DNA from: 43-108 sp001915545
GTDB taxonomy: Bacteria > Bacteroidota > Bacteroidia > Bacteroidales > Bacteroidaceae
Assembly: GCA_902491215.1 (NCBI GenBank)
Contig: CABUGV010000040.1
Coordinates: 1-32,025, forward strand
Direction: 5' to 3'
DNA: 32,025 bases
A program made the translations under genes and the position numbers. Under the pieces are notes generated by a model. The model was given only the letters and a program-made list of their open reading frames with translations, had not been told where the DNA came from and made no database searches. Of this stretch, positions 1 through 9,900 are shown one piece after another. Numbering within the stretch: position 1 is the first letter of the stretch; the number at the start of each line of letters is the position of its first letter.

Positions 1-35
1 ATTTTGTATTGCCGGATGACCCGAAGCCGAGCTTG

Positions 36-88
36 CACCTCCCTCCTCCGCCCTTTCCGCTACGCTCCAAGGGCGGAGGAGGGAGGTG
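36..88. repeat. Perfect 20-bp inverted repeat (REP-like hairpin)
   Basis: Positions 36-55 and 69-88 are exact reverse complements (20 bp) separated by a 13-base loop. The arms are GC-rich with a strong purine/pyrimidine bias (one arm CACCTCCCTCC..., the other ending GGAGGGAGGTG). No T tract follows on either side, so it is not a standard terminator. It may be a dispersed palindromic intergenic element or an RNA-stabilising hairpin. No gene is seen in 1-214. Confidence 0.75.
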
Positions 89-156
89 GAGAAGTTGCAC
101 TTCTAACTTGACTGTAGCTATATACAGCAGCTGATCTGCCACATAACAAAAACAAA

Positions 157-185
157 AGGAGGATGCAGCGAAAGCGCACCCTCCT
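157..185 (-). terminator. Rho-independent terminator of the left cargo-like gene
   Basis: The arm AGGAGG-A-TGC-A-GC pairs with GC-GCA-C-CCTCCT around a GAAA tetraloop, with one mismatch and one bulge. Read on the minus strand, the hairpin lies 30 bases past the stop at 215 and is followed by the T-rich run TTTGTTTTTGTT, as expected of an intrinsic terminator. Confidence 0.8.
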
Positions 186-214
186 CGAAAATCAACTAAT
201 GTATGAAACTTTGA

Positions 215-2308
215 TTATCTTACAAGATATTTCTTACCGTTCATGATGTATATACCCTTCTGCAAACCATTGAGTGCATCATTGCTATGAACCTTGCTCT
301 TTACAAGACGTCCGTCAATGGAATATACATTCACATAAATTGCATCTTTGGAATTTTCGTCCGTAATAGAATCTATTCCGTCAGGAAGCTGATCTGCGGT
401 AAATATGTCTATATACTGTATAAAGGTAACTGCGCCTATGCTCTTTGTGAACGAACCGGATGTATCGCTTACCATATCACATGTTGTAGATGTTGTTGTG
501 ATGTAGTTCGATCCACCTTTACCAAAACCGAACATTACATATTCACCATACTGTACATTAGGAACAGTTATGCTACCTTTGCTCATAAAATAAAGACCGA
601 GTGTTCCAACTTCTTCTCCCTGTTTTGGAGTGTACATCAAGAGTGTACCGTTGTTCTTTGCATTTGGTGGGCAATCTACTATAAGTCCGTCATGGAAGAG
701 TCCTGTCTTATCCTCTGCATTATAGGCTGTAACGATAGTTGTGTCACCGATAATTGTCACACCATCTTCATCGTATACAGGCTGAACAATTGTATCGAAC
801 AGAACTTCTATTGTTGCACGACTGTTGCCAGCATCGTAACCAACCCATCCCAACTTCTTATATTCAGTTGTAAACTCAAATGAAGGCGGATTGTTGATAA
901 CATCATCAGCAGAGAGTATTACAGTATCCTGAGTAGCCTCATCAATATACCATCCATAGTCAATGATCTTGCCTTCAATACCCTGTATTACAGAATCTGG
1001 AAGATTGAGGAAGTCCCAATTATGTAAGCCGGAAGCAACATCATTCTTCTTATACAAAGGATTACCTTCCTGGTCGAGTTCTTCCAATGTTGCAGTACCG
1101 TCATCATAACCTGCACACTGAACTACAGCCGAAATTCTAGAGCTAACTCTAATTGTCTGACCAAGCTGTACGTCTGTAATTTCCTCCTGCTCATCGTTAG
1201 CATATACTGTGATACTTACAGGCTCACCGACCAAAGTATTGTTTGTCCAGTTCACTGTATAATCTCTATATATGTCATCCACTCCGACAAGCGTAAATGT
1301 AGGTGCATTAAGCGTTACGACACCGACATTGAAAGGAACAGAAGTAACCTCAGACATAAGTCCGGAAACCTTATTGATTGTTACGGCCTTTACTGTTACA
1401 TTGCCATTAATATCCATTATTTCAGGCATACTGTTATCAATAGTAATAGGAGAACCGTCATACAAATTTTCTCCCCAATAGAGAGTTCCGTCTACATCAA
1501 CAGGCTTAGGTTCGAAACCGCCATAAACAAGAGTATCTCTACCATCTTCTGTCTTTTCCGTTACCCAGATAGTATCACCGTAAATTGGGCAAGAACCATC
1601 TATACTGTAGTAAGTCTCAACTTCTGAACCATAAGAAGAACTACCCTCAGTTACACCAACAAGGCGCTCTTCGTAATAAACTTCCTGAAGTTTGAGAACA
1701 GGAGATGTGATGAACTCCGGAGCATTTGCATCACCAAGTATAGCGGCTGCTACCAAACAGCATCCACGGCCTACAGAAACGTCAAGGCGGCCGTTTTCAA
1801 GCATCTGGAAATAGAAGAAATTGTCAGGAGTTTTGCCTGCATCAGTCTGAACCTGATGAATTGAATCAGAAACATCCTTTGCATTTTCTGTATTTACAAG
1901 ATCGCAAATAAGTCCACGTCCCTGTGCATCAAGGTTTTGGATTACGACATACTGATCCTTCTGCAAATCACCGATAGCAAAAGCTCTTCCACCTGAACCA
2001 TAATTGTAAAGTCCCCATCCGTCACGGAACTGGAGAGCGTTACCGCCATAAAAAGCAAAGATGTTGGTAATACCTGTTGTAGTAAACTGAACACATCCTT
2101 GTTTGTTTATCGAAAAGCCTGCATCAACATAAGTGATTTCGCCCAATGGCTCTCCGTCAACAGCTTTGTTACAGAAATCATAAATGTGGTTTACGCGCAA
2201 TCCTTCCAACTGCAAAGTATCTTCGCCCAAAACATAATCTGGAGCAGCCTTCACAACTGAAGTGGAACCAAGAAGCAAACCAACCAAAACAGCGTAGATT
2301 TTCTTCAT
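215..2308 (-). CDS. Secreted T9SS cargo-like protein with C-terminal sorting domain
   Basis: This is a 697-residue exported protein. Residues 1-21 form a signal peptide (MKKIYAVLVGLLLGSTSVVKA). A middle segment (about 210-330, with YYSIDGSCPIYG, YDGSPITIDN and VTVKAVT) resembles the chitobiase/beta-hexosaminidase C-terminal beta-sandwich (CHB_HEX_C). The last 50 residues (VNVYSIDGRLVKSKV ... GLQKGIYIMNGKKYLVR) match the pattern of a T9SS type A sorting domain, which in that system carries proteins across the outer membrane. No catalytic domain was recognised, so a surface adhesin or binding role is only inference. A second protein with the same type of C-terminus ends at 29403. The gene stands alone between its own promoter and terminator. 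Confidence 0.8.
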   Translation of the reverse strand: MKKIYAVLVGLLLGSTSVVKAAPDYVLGEDTLQLEGLRVNHIYDFCNKAVDGEPLGEITYVDAGFSINKQGCVQFTTTGITNIFAFYGGNALQFRDGWGLYNYGSGGRAFAIGDLQKDQYVVIQNLDAQGRGLICDLVNTENAKDVSDSIHQVQTDAGKTPDNFFYFQMLENGRLDVSVGRGCCLVAAAILGDANAPEFITSPVLKLQEVYYEERLVGVTEGSSSYGSEVETYYSIDGSCPIYGDTIWVTEKTEDGRDTLVYGGFEPKPVDVDGTLYWGENLYDGSPITIDNSMPEIMDINGNVTVKAVTINKVSGLMSEVTSVPFNVGVVTLNAPTFTLVGVDDIYRDYTVNWTNNTLVGEPVSITVYANDEQEEITDVQLGQTIRVSSRISAVVQCAGYDDGTATLEELDQEGNPLYKKNDVASGLHNWDFLNLPDSVIQGIEGKIIDYGWYIDEATQDTVILSADDVINNPPSFEFTTEYKKLGWVGYDAGNSRATIEVLFDTIVQPVYDEDGVTIIGDTTIVTAYNAEDKTGLFHDGLIVDCPPNAKNNGTLLMYTPKQGEEVGTLGLYFMSKGSITVPNVQYGEYVMFGFGKGGSNYITTTSTTCDMVSDTSGSFTKSIGAVTFIQYIDIFTADQLPDGIDSITDENSKDAIYVNVYSIDGRLVKSKVHSNDALNGLQKGIYIMNGKKYLVR

Positions 2309-2360
2309 TTTAAAAATTCGATTTAAAGTTAATAAATTTAGTGTTTCGTTATTTGTGCCT

Positions 2361-2391
2361 CAAACATATACAAATAAATTGAATCTGCAAA
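2361..2391 (-). promoter_or_regulatory. Bacteroidota-type promoter of the left cargo-like gene
   Basis: On the minus strand, TTTG (2391-2388), 19 bp, then TATGTTTG (2368-2361) matches the Bacteroidota consensus TTTG / TAnnTTTG almost perfectly. Transcription would start near 2355, giving a leader of roughly 45 bases before the ATG at 2308. Confidence 0.7.
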
Positions 2392-2605
2392 TAAAAAAAC
2401 CAGTAAAAAATAATCAAAAATTTATTCAAACGATTGAATCATAAATTATAAAACTTACCCACATCCCCAAGTGGTCATCAATGCAAAATCCATATATCAT
2501 TTTACCATGTACAACAGTGAACGCCACACATCAGAATCAAATATAAAATTAGTCAATAAACAAACAATGAATACATTTATTTTCAGCGGTTTGGAATAAA
2601 ATGCA

Positions 2606-2613
2606 TAACTTTG
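2606..2613 (+). promoter_or_regulatory. -7 box (TAACTTTG) of the O-acetylation operon
   Basis: TAACTTTG fits TAnnTTTG. It overlaps the upstream in-frame ATG at 2601, so that ATG cannot be the start if this promoter is used, and it favours the ATG at 2637. No TTTG lies at the ideal distance upstream (one sits 12 bp away), so the -33 part is weak. Confidence 0.55.
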
Positions 2614-2636
2614 CAAAGTTTTTTGAGGATAGAAAG

Positions 2637-4055
2637 ATGAAAACAAACATATTCAAGACTTTTATGCTGACCTTTTTGGTAACAGCATCATTGCTGGCAT
2701 TATATTATCTGCCTCCTATTTCATTATGGGGCACCCAACTCAGGAAAGTAAATATTCTGTCTGATATCTCCTACAAAAAAGCAGACAACCAGCCTTTATA
2801 TCCAGAGATGGCCGTTTCAGCCGATACAATCAATGCAAAAATAGATTCAGCTCTTAAAAAGAATATAGCGGCAAGCAAGGACATTGTCCCTGACGGAATG
2901 TCCATAATAGAAGATTATGCTGATTCGACAGGCATGCACCGCGAAATGGACAAATTCTATAATTCATTGTCAAATGCGGATTCATATCAGCGCCCTATAC
3001 GCATTGCATACTATGGCGATTCTTTCATTGAAGGCGATATTCTAACTGAAGATCTCCGCAACATGATGCAGTCAAAATTCGGAGGAAAAGGTGTAGGATT
3101 TGTCGACATGAAATCTCTTACATCGGGATTCCGTCAGACAGTACGTGAATATTCTGAAGGATGGACCGTATGCAGCGCGAACGACAGAGGGAAACAATTT
3201 GAGCCTTCACGACAGAGCATCAGCGGCAGATACTGTACCGTTCAAACGGAAGCTTTTGCAGAATTCTCCGGGCAAAAGCGCAAATATGGCAAACAGCTTG
3301 ATACATGCGAAGTTGCCACCATTTATTTCACACCTTCATACGGTATGAATATTTCTGCAACAGTAAACGGCAAAGAACAACACCAGCTTTACGCATGTAT
3401 AGACTCTACATCAGCCGACCATAAATTAATGTATAAGACCGTCAACGGAAATATAGGAAGAATCAGATGGTCTGTCAGAGACAACAGCAGTTCAACCTTC
3501 CTTGGCGCTTCACTCGAAAGCCGTAACGGAATAATCGTAGACAATCTCAGTATGAGAGGTAGTGACGGCAATCATCTGGCAAAAATTCCGGCATCGACGT
3601 TAAAAGCCTTCAACTCTGTCAGGCCATACGATCTTATAATTCTCCACTTCGGACTTAATGTAGCGTCACCTGAAGTCAAGAATTACTCCTATTATACCAA
3701 ACAATTCTCAAATGTCATTGCAAAATTCAAGCGTGCATTTCCTGAAGCGAGCATTCTTGTAGTCAGTGTAGGCGACCGCGATGCTAAAAATGAATACGGT
3801 GAACTGACAACGATGGAAGGAGTTACAAATCTGGTTGCATACCAGCGCAAGATGGCGGCAGACTCTAAAGTAGCTTTCTGGAATCTGTATCAGGCTATGG
3901 GAGGAAACGGAAGCATGGCCAGAATGACCGAAAAGAAAATGGCCAATCTTGATTATACACACATAAATTTCTCAGGAGGCAGACATCTCGCAAAACTGCT
4001 GTTTGATGCTCTTATGAACGGAAAAGAGAATTATGACAGGAGAACAGGTATATGA
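2637..4055 (+). CDS. Periplasmic SGNH/GDSL-type protein of an O-acetylation cassette
   Basis: With the start at 2637 the protein has 472 residues. An N-terminal membrane anchor or uncleaved signal (about 5-28, FKTFMLTFLVTASLLALYYL) places the rest in the periplasm. SGNH motifs are present: block I YYGDSFIEGD with Ser129, HFGLN (337-341) in place of the usual GxND block, and DYTH (Asp439, His442) as the C-terminal Asp-x-x-His. In alginate- and peptidoglycan-type systems such proteins receive acetyl groups from an MBOAT protein and place them on a glycan. An in-frame ATG at 2601 gives 12 extra residues but lies in the promoter. The stop overlaps the next start as ATGA, indicating translational coupling. 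The glycan substrate is unknown. Confidence 0.82.
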   Translation: MKTNIFKTFMLTFLVTASLLALYYLPPISLWGTQLRKVNILSDISYKKADNQPLYPEMAVSADTINAKIDSALKKNIAASKDIVPDGMSIIEDYADSTGMHREMDKFYNSLSNADSYQRPIRIAYYGDSFIEGDILTEDLRNMMQSKFGGKGVGFVDMKSLTSGFRQTVREYSEGWTVCSANDRGKQFEPSRQSISGRYCTVQTEAFAEFSGQKRKYGKQLDTCEVATIYFTPSYGMNISATVNGKEQHQLYACIDSTSADHKLMYKTVNGNIGRIRWSVRDNSSSTFLGASLESRNGIIVDNLSMRGSDGNHLAKIPASTLKAFNSVRPYDLIILHFGLNVASPEVKNYSYYTKQFSNVIAKFKRAFPEASILVVSVGDRDAKNEYGELTTMEGVTNLVAYQRKMAADSKVAFWNLYQAMGGNGSMARMTEKKMANLDYTHINFSGGRHLAKLLFDALMNGKENYDRRTGI

Positions 4056-5098
4056 GCAAAACACTGAACCGACGCAACATGAAAATATATACGAAAATGC
4101 AAAAAAGTATGAGAGCTGTAACTATTGCCGCGGCATTCTCCGCAATAGGTATAGCATATTCATTGACTGCAAGATCCGAGGGCAAACAACCCATAAACAT
4201 ACAGGATTCCGAATTAAGCAGTAAGACCGGCTCTGCCATGGCCGCGGCCGCGGTGCCGGAATCAGCATCTCCAGTGGCTTTTCACAACACAGAAATGCCA
4301 AATGCCTTCCACGGACTTGCAGACAACATAATCTCTGGAAGCGAATACCTCAGCAGCACATTCAACCTCATTGCAAGAAGGGACACTGTAGTAAGAATAC
4401 TGCAGATAGGCGATTCACACGTACGCGGACACTATTTTCCTGGCGCAGTACGCTCAACACTAGAAGAAGCATTTGGGAATCAAGCAACAGGCAACGACGT
4501 CATTTCCTATCGAAGCAGCTGCATCGCAACAGAGACCGGAGAACCGGGAATAGTATACAGTGCAATAGGTATAAACGGCGCTACAACTTCAAGATTTCTG
4601 GAAAATGACAAAATTGAAGAAATAAAAGAGCTGAAGCCAAATCTTGTCGTAATATCCTTCGGGACAAACGAGAGCTGCGGACGATATGACAGCACAGAAC
4701 ACACCAGAGTGCTGGACTCACTCATCAGCCGTCTGTCTGCTGAATGCAATGGCGTACAATTCCTGCTGACAACACCTCCTGGGTCATATAAATCAGTACG
4801 TTCGGGCAGAACATATAGAGACAGACGCGGAAGAAAGCGTTATGCCAAGGTCCGCAAACCAAACGAAACGACATCACAAGTAGCATCGACTATTGTAAAA
4901 TACGGTAAAGACAACAATATAGCCGTATGGGACATGTACAATATTGCAGGAGGTGAAAGTAATGCATGTACCAACTGGCGAAACGCAGGATTGATGAACA
5001 AAGATCAGATTCATTACACAATGGCAGGCTACAAGCTCCAAGGTCAGATGCTGGGTGAAGCCATAATCAAAGCTTACAATAAATATGTGGAACATTGA
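4052..5098 (+). CDS. Second SGNH/GDSL hydrolase-like protein of the cassette
   Basis: This is a 348-residue protein with a hydrophobic N-terminal segment (MRAVTIAAAFSAIGIAYSL, about 20-38) that acts as signal or anchor. All SGNH blocks are visible: QIGDSH (Gly120, Asp121, catalytic Ser122), GINGATTSRF, FGTNE (Asn206 of block III) and DQIH (Asp318, His321). It is an acetylesterase or O-acetyltransferase by family. The start at 4052 overlaps the previous stop (ATGA), and its own end overlaps the MBOAT gene by 14 bases, so the three products are probably made together. Later in-frame ATGs (4079, 4097, 4109) are possible starts. A short alanine run (AMAAAAV, about 63-69) comes from a local GC-rich patch. 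Confidence 0.85.
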   Translation: MSKTLNRRNMKIYTKMQKSMRAVTIAAAFSAIGIAYSLTARSEGKQPINIQDSELSSKTGSAMAAAAVPESASPVAFHNTEMPNAFHGLADNIISGSEYLSSTFNLIARRDTVVRILQIGDSHVRGHYFPGAVRSTLEEAFGNQATGNDVISYRSSCIATETGEPGIVYSAIGINGATTSRFLENDKIEEIKELKPNLVVISFGTNESCGRYDSTEHTRVLDSLISRLSAECNGVQFLLTTPPGSYKSVRSGRTYRDRRGRKRYAKVRKPNETTSQVASTIVKYGKDNNIAVWDMYNIAGGESNACTNWRNAGLMNKDQIHYTMAGYKLQGQMLGEAIIKAYNKYVEH

Positions 5099-6596
5099 TT
5101 GGTCGAAAATAGGCGAAGAACTGTCCTACAATCCCGATTCGCCCATGATATTCAACAGCGGAGTATTCTTGTTTCTGTTTCTGGGATTCTCAATCATATA
5201 TTGGAAACTGCGTAAAGCCGACACTTTGCGTCTGATTTTCGTACTGCTCTTCTCATACTATTTCTATTACAAGAGCAGCGGTATATACTTTATAATTCTG
5301 GCACTTGTCACCATATCCGACTATTATATAGCAAAAGCCATCGAACTAGACAGAGAGAACAACCGCGACCTCGGCCAGGACAGACACACGTGGACACAGC
5401 GCTTCCTGCTGTTCTTCAGCCTTGTCATAGACCTAGGGTTTCTCTGTTTCTTCAAATATACCAACTTTTTCGGAGAACTGGCAGCGTCATTCTCCGGAGG
5501 CCAGTTCCGTCCGCTCGACATATTCCTGCCGGTAGGAATTTCGTTCTTCACGTTCCAATCTTTGAGCTACACCATTGATGTTTACCGCGGACAGCTGAAA
5601 GCCCTGAACAGTCTCCTGGACTATGCCTTCTTCGTCTCGTTCTTTCCACAGCTTGTTGCTGGCCCGATTGTACGAGCCAAGGACTTCATTCCTCAGATCC
5701 GGCGTCCGCTGTGCGTTACGGACGAGATGTTCGGCAACGGAGTGTTCTTCATCATTAGCGGTCTGTTCAAGAAAGCCGTCATCTCGGACTATATAAGCGT
5801 AAACTTTGTTGAGCGGGTATTCGCACAACCGGAGCTGTATTCAGGATTCGAGAATCTCATGGCTGTCTACGGATATGCCTTGCAGATTTATTGTGATTTC
5901 TCAGGCTACAGCGACATGGCCATAGGTATAGCCCTGCTTCTGGGATTCAAGTTCCCGATGAACTTCGACTCGCCTTACAAATCCGTATCCATAACAGAAT
6001 TCTGGCGCAGGTGGCACATATCCTTGTCGTCATGGCTCAAGGACTACCTGTATATATCCCTTGGAGGAAACCGCCACGGCAAGATACGCCAGTACTTGAA
6101 CCTCATCATAACAATGCTTCTCGGAGGATTGTGGCACGGAGCATCTCTCAATTTCGTCGCATGGGGCGGACTGCACGGTGTAGCCCTGGCTCTTGACAAA
6201 ATAAAGAATACGTTGCTCAAACGTCCGAAAGACTACAAGAGCCACGGCATGACACGTGTCATCGAGACAGTCATCACCTTCCACTTCGTCTGCTTCTGCT
6301 GGATATTCTTCCGCAACAGCACATTCGAAGGTTCATGGACAATGATAAGTCAGATATTTACCAATTTCAGCCCGCAGATTGCAGGCGAATGGGTCACCTC
6401 ATATTGGGCCGTAGGTTCACTTATGCTTCTCGGATATCTGCTCCACTTCACCCCTTCAAACTGGACAGGCAAATTCAAATGGCTTGTATCGCGCACACCG
6501 CTTCCTATCCAAGCACTGATGATTGTCATCGTTATATTCATCGTGATACAGATAAAGAGCAGCGACATACAACCATTCATATATTTCCAGTTCTAA
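5085..6596 (+). CDS. MBOAT-family membrane O-acyltransferase (AlgI/DltB-like)
   Basis: This 503-residue protein has many hydrophobic segments through its length. The MBOAT hallmarks are clear: EFWRRWHISLSSWLKDYLYI (His311) and the conserved GGLWHGASLNF with the presumed catalytic His351. Members such as AlgI, PatA and DltB move acyl groups, usually acetyl, from a cytoplasmic donor across the inner membrane to partner SGNH proteins. It lies third in the operon, overlapping the upstream SGNH gene by 14 bases, and a hairpin terminator follows. The neighbouring pair of SGNH proteins makes it resemble the AlgI/AlgJ/AlgX set. Whether it modifies peptidoglycan, capsule, exopolysaccharide or LPS cannot be read from the sequence. 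Confidence 0.93.
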   Translation: MWNIDWSKIGEELSYNPDSPMIFNSGVFLFLFLGFSIIYWKLRKADTLRLIFVLLFSYYFYYKSSGIYFIILALVTISDYYIAKAIELDRENNRDLGQDRHTWTQRFLLFFSLVIDLGFLCFFKYTNFFGELAASFSGGQFRPLDIFLPVGISFFTFQSLSYTIDVYRGQLKALNSLLDYAFFVSFFPQLVAGPIVRAKDFIPQIRRPLCVTDEMFGNGVFFIISGLFKKAVISDYISVNFVERVFAQPELYSGFENLMAVYGYALQIYCDFSGYSDMAIGIALLLGFKFPMNFDSPYKSVSITEFWRRWHISLSSWLKDYLYISLGGNRHGKIRQYLNLIITMLLGGLWHGASLNFVAWGGLHGVALALDKIKNTLLKRPKDYKSHGMTRVIETVITFHFVCFCWIFFRNSTFEGSWTMISQIFTNFSPQIAGEWVTSYWAVGSLMLLGYLLHFTPSNWTGKFKWLVSRTPLPIQALMIVIVIFIVIQIKSSDIQPFIYFQF

Positions 6597-6695
6597 TATG
6601 CTACAAAACTCGCCGGCATAAAAAATGCAACAAAATTCAGAGCCGGTGCATTCGTATTAAAAATTCGCCTATCTAAAAAATACCACAAATAAAAC

Positions 6696-6723
6696 AACCT
6701 CGGCATTTGCAGTTGCCGAGGTT
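6696..6723. terminator. Hairpin terminator between convergent genes
   Basis: AACCTCGGCA (6696-6705) and TGCCGAGGTT (6714-6723) form a perfect 10-bp stem with an 8-base loop. On the plus strand it ends the O-acetylation operon. On the minus strand it is followed by GTTTTATTT, so it could also stop transcripts coming from the TldD-like gene. Confidence 0.75.
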
Positions 6724-6793
6724 ATTATTCATCAGATAATAAGAACATTTCAATAGACAAAGATGTACCACTACTGCTAGTGTACTTATACAA

Positions 6794-6877
6794 TTACTGT
6801 ATCCTCACAGCATGTTTCTCATGCCACGCTCTAATGTTTTCTTTCGTTTTCGTATATATTCGAAAAACATTTTGAAT
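6794..6877 (-). pseudogene. 3'-end remnant of a third secreted paralogue
   Basis: Read on the minus strand, this stretch encodes IQNVFRIYTKTKENIRAWHE and then KHAVRIQ before TAA (6796-6794). It shares 21 consecutive identical residues (RIYTKTKENI... to HAVRI) with the C-terminus of the protein encoded at 10191-10835. About 57 of the 64 aligned bases match, and the differences inside the shared segment are all synonymous. An in-frame TGA (6880-6878) lies immediately upstream and only about 30 bases separate it from the TldD-like stop, so no complete gene is possible. It is a leftover of a tandem copy, probably trimmed by recombination or deletion. The rest of 6597-6907 holds only the terminator. 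Confidence 0.8.
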
Positions 6878-6907
6878 TCAAATATATCTATAAAATAGAA
6901 TATATTA

Positions 6908-9900
6908 TCAATCCTTCACATTCAGTTCAACATCTTCCAGAAGAACAGCCTTAGGCGAGATAAAAATACCGCCACCACCATATCCTGGGTGTACGATTTC
7001 TTCCTCAGACGCATCTTTGATTTTCATAACGGCACGTCTCGAATCAGGCTTGACAATGTTTCCGACCACAAGCTTCTCCTTGCCTGTAGACACATCCACT
7101 CGAAGCAGTTCGTCCGGTGCAGTCCTACTGCTCCTTACAATATATGCATGGTCGAGACCTGCATCCTTGGCCGATTTGAGCAGTTTCCTGTAAAGTTTCC
7201 TTAACGGCACAGTCTTGTCGGACTGTACACGTATAGCGTATAAGCCCGTCCTTACCCTTATTTCACCTCCGATTCTCACAAAGACAGAATTGCCGGTCGA
7301 TTCCGGACTGCCCGCCGCAGAAAACCTGCCGGAAAGCCTGTGCTTCAGCTTTCCATTTTCTATGACGGTGAGAGACGCATGGCGCTGTCCGTCGGCATCC
7401 ACCTGGCGGAATCCCTTGAGCTTCATGCCGTTGTATTCCGTATCCTCTCCTATCTGACTCACGCTGAGGAAAGAAGGATACACTTCGGAATCTATATCTG
7501 CATACGTACCGAAAAGCATATTGCTCGACAAAGATAGGCGAAACAGATTTACAGCTTCATCATCTACATATAGAACCGGGCCTCTGTAATTTTCAACCAT
7601 GCTGTCCGCGCCGCATTTCCTGCACAGATGTTCTGCAAACGTCCGCAATTCGGCCTTAATCTCTTCCTCTGTCGGAAGGTCACCCATGCCTCCCACGTTC
7701 AGCGTATAAGTATCGCCTGCCGTGCGTCCGCCGCATTCCACCTCCACACGTGCCTTGATGCCGAATAGCGTGTCTGGCTGCATTATCTTCTGTCCGTCAG
7801 AAGTCAGACGATAGTAGTTGGAACGTTTCTGACTTACCGTAACCTTGTTGCTGACGACATGCGGATATTCCATGAACACGGCCGACAGGCTGTCGGCAAG
7901 CTTCTCCATGCTCACGGCCGTGCATGCTCCATCAAATGCCGACCGGCCCATCCATACAGCCGGCGGCAGTTTTCTCGGAACTTGCGATGCGGCCGCACCG
8001 GCATCGCCATCAGCTTTCGATTTTTGACGTATGTCATCTACCTGCCTGCATGCATCAATATATGCCGAATCGCTCTTTAAGGCAAGACTGCGGCGCAGCA
8101 TCCAGTAGTCCAAACTGTCGGGCATCATAGTCTGCGACAAGGCGTACGGCCTCGTACTGCTGACAGCCGTGCTGTCACCTGCAATGACAGATACAGACAA
8201 TCTGTTATCGACCTTGCCGTCAACAGCATTGAGACATGCACCGGAGGAAGATACCACTTCGGTTGTCACGGTGCGGTCAAGCAGAAAATCGACAAGCAGC
8301 GGAACCTCATCACATTCAGACTGTATTTTCCCAAGAACGTGCCCCATTTCGTCTGCCATGGCCTCGAATATCACCGAATCGAGCGGCGTGTCCGCTGCAG
8401 GTGTCCTGTCCCCAGTTGACTGAACGAAGGCGGATACGCTGCTGTTCCTTTCTCCGGCTTTGTCACTCTTCATCTCAACCCTGGACAAGTAGAGTGCAGG
8501 AGAAACGACAGACATTTCAATGAATCCTTTTGGAGAACCGCAACGTCCTGTGTAAACGTGTGCCTCACGGCCTGCGGCCTCTATATGCGAAAGGAGTTCC
8601 ACCGGATTGCCTTTCATGCGCGCTCCCCGCATAAGCTGGTCTTCGCGTCCATCGGCAAACACACGGTACACCTCAACCGGTATCATATCAATCTTCGCAT
8701 TCTCTCTGGCACTTTCTCTGACAGCATAACCGCAATTTGCACTGCGGATATAGAATCCATATTCCATACCCTGTTTTTTCAGTTCTGCCACAAGCATAGC
8801 ACGCAATTCCTCATCGGAGTACGGTTCTGAACTTTCCACAATGAGATTCGACATCTGCGCCACAGGTTCAAGTCCTGCACAGGAGCGTCCGTGACCGTTG
8901 CTCTTAAAAAATCCATCGGTAGCTGTACGCCCTGTTACATACTGTTGCAGCACACCGTTCTTGATACATTCGACCCGTTGTCCCATCACGCCTTCATCAT
9001 CATACATGTAATGTCCGATAAGTTCGTGGCCTTTATAGCTCTTAAGCGTCGGATCTGCATAAACCTGGAACGCAGGAGGCAGAATACGTTGCCCCTTGAA
9101 CTTGTAAAAATCATCCAAATCTGAATCACGCCTCTTGCTTTCTAAACGGCGTCCAAGTATCCTATTAAGCAGTGCAGCAGCTACATCCTCGGATATTATC
9201 ACTGGACCAGAGTATTCATCTACCTGCGGTGCTTTGCTCACGGCAACCACTCTTTCTGCCAGCGAGCGGACTTTCTTTTCCAACTCGGATGGAGATGGAA
9301 GGCCTGATTGACTGAACGTAAACACATCATCCTCCAGCCGGCACATTGTGCCGTCAGCAGCCTTAGCACCGGCCTCAACCACAAGTGTAAAAGTTCGTCG
9401 GTTCTGCGCTATGACCGTACCTTCTGTGTTGACAAAATGTGTCCGTTTCACCAAAGATATTAAGGACACTCTACCAAGTCTCAAATCTTCATACTCTCGG
9501 AATATGCGGCTTGCGTCATCAATATATCTGCACAACTGCGATTTGTCAATATTCTTTTCTTCTTCCGACATGTCGGCTTCATAGTAGAACACCGATGGAG
9601 CCGCGGAAAACGAAAGCAAAGAATCATACTCCTGTCCGGTAGTATCTCCCCGATCCAGCATTGATCTGTACGCCAATACTCCTTCGGCATAACTGTGTTC
9701 AAGTCCTTTCCGTACTGCATTTCTGACTATCGATGGATCGCAGCCCTTCAATGGAAGAGCTATAGTATAAATTCCTGGATCATCGAATATTTCTGCAAAT
9801 GTTGTTCTTCCCCGCCCAGCATAATTGTCCCATTGCGGACTGCTGACCCTGACATATGGTGCAAGCACGCGTGTATGCACATCATCTGTCGATGACAGGC

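Noticed and set aside
287..883. A 198-codon plus-strand open frame, Cys/Ile-rich
   Set aside because: It is the antisense shadow of the cargo-like gene and has a composition typical of reverse-strand reading, with no domain.
2601..2636. Upstream ATG start for the first SGNH gene
   Set aside because: It overlaps the TAACTTTG promoter box, and the ATG at 2637 gives a normal N-terminal membrane segment.
4230..4262. GC-rich patch (GCCATGGCCGCGGCCGCGG) that might mark foreign DNA
   Set aside because: It is in frame and encodes a short alanine run within an intact SGNH gene; no boundary or repeat surrounds it.
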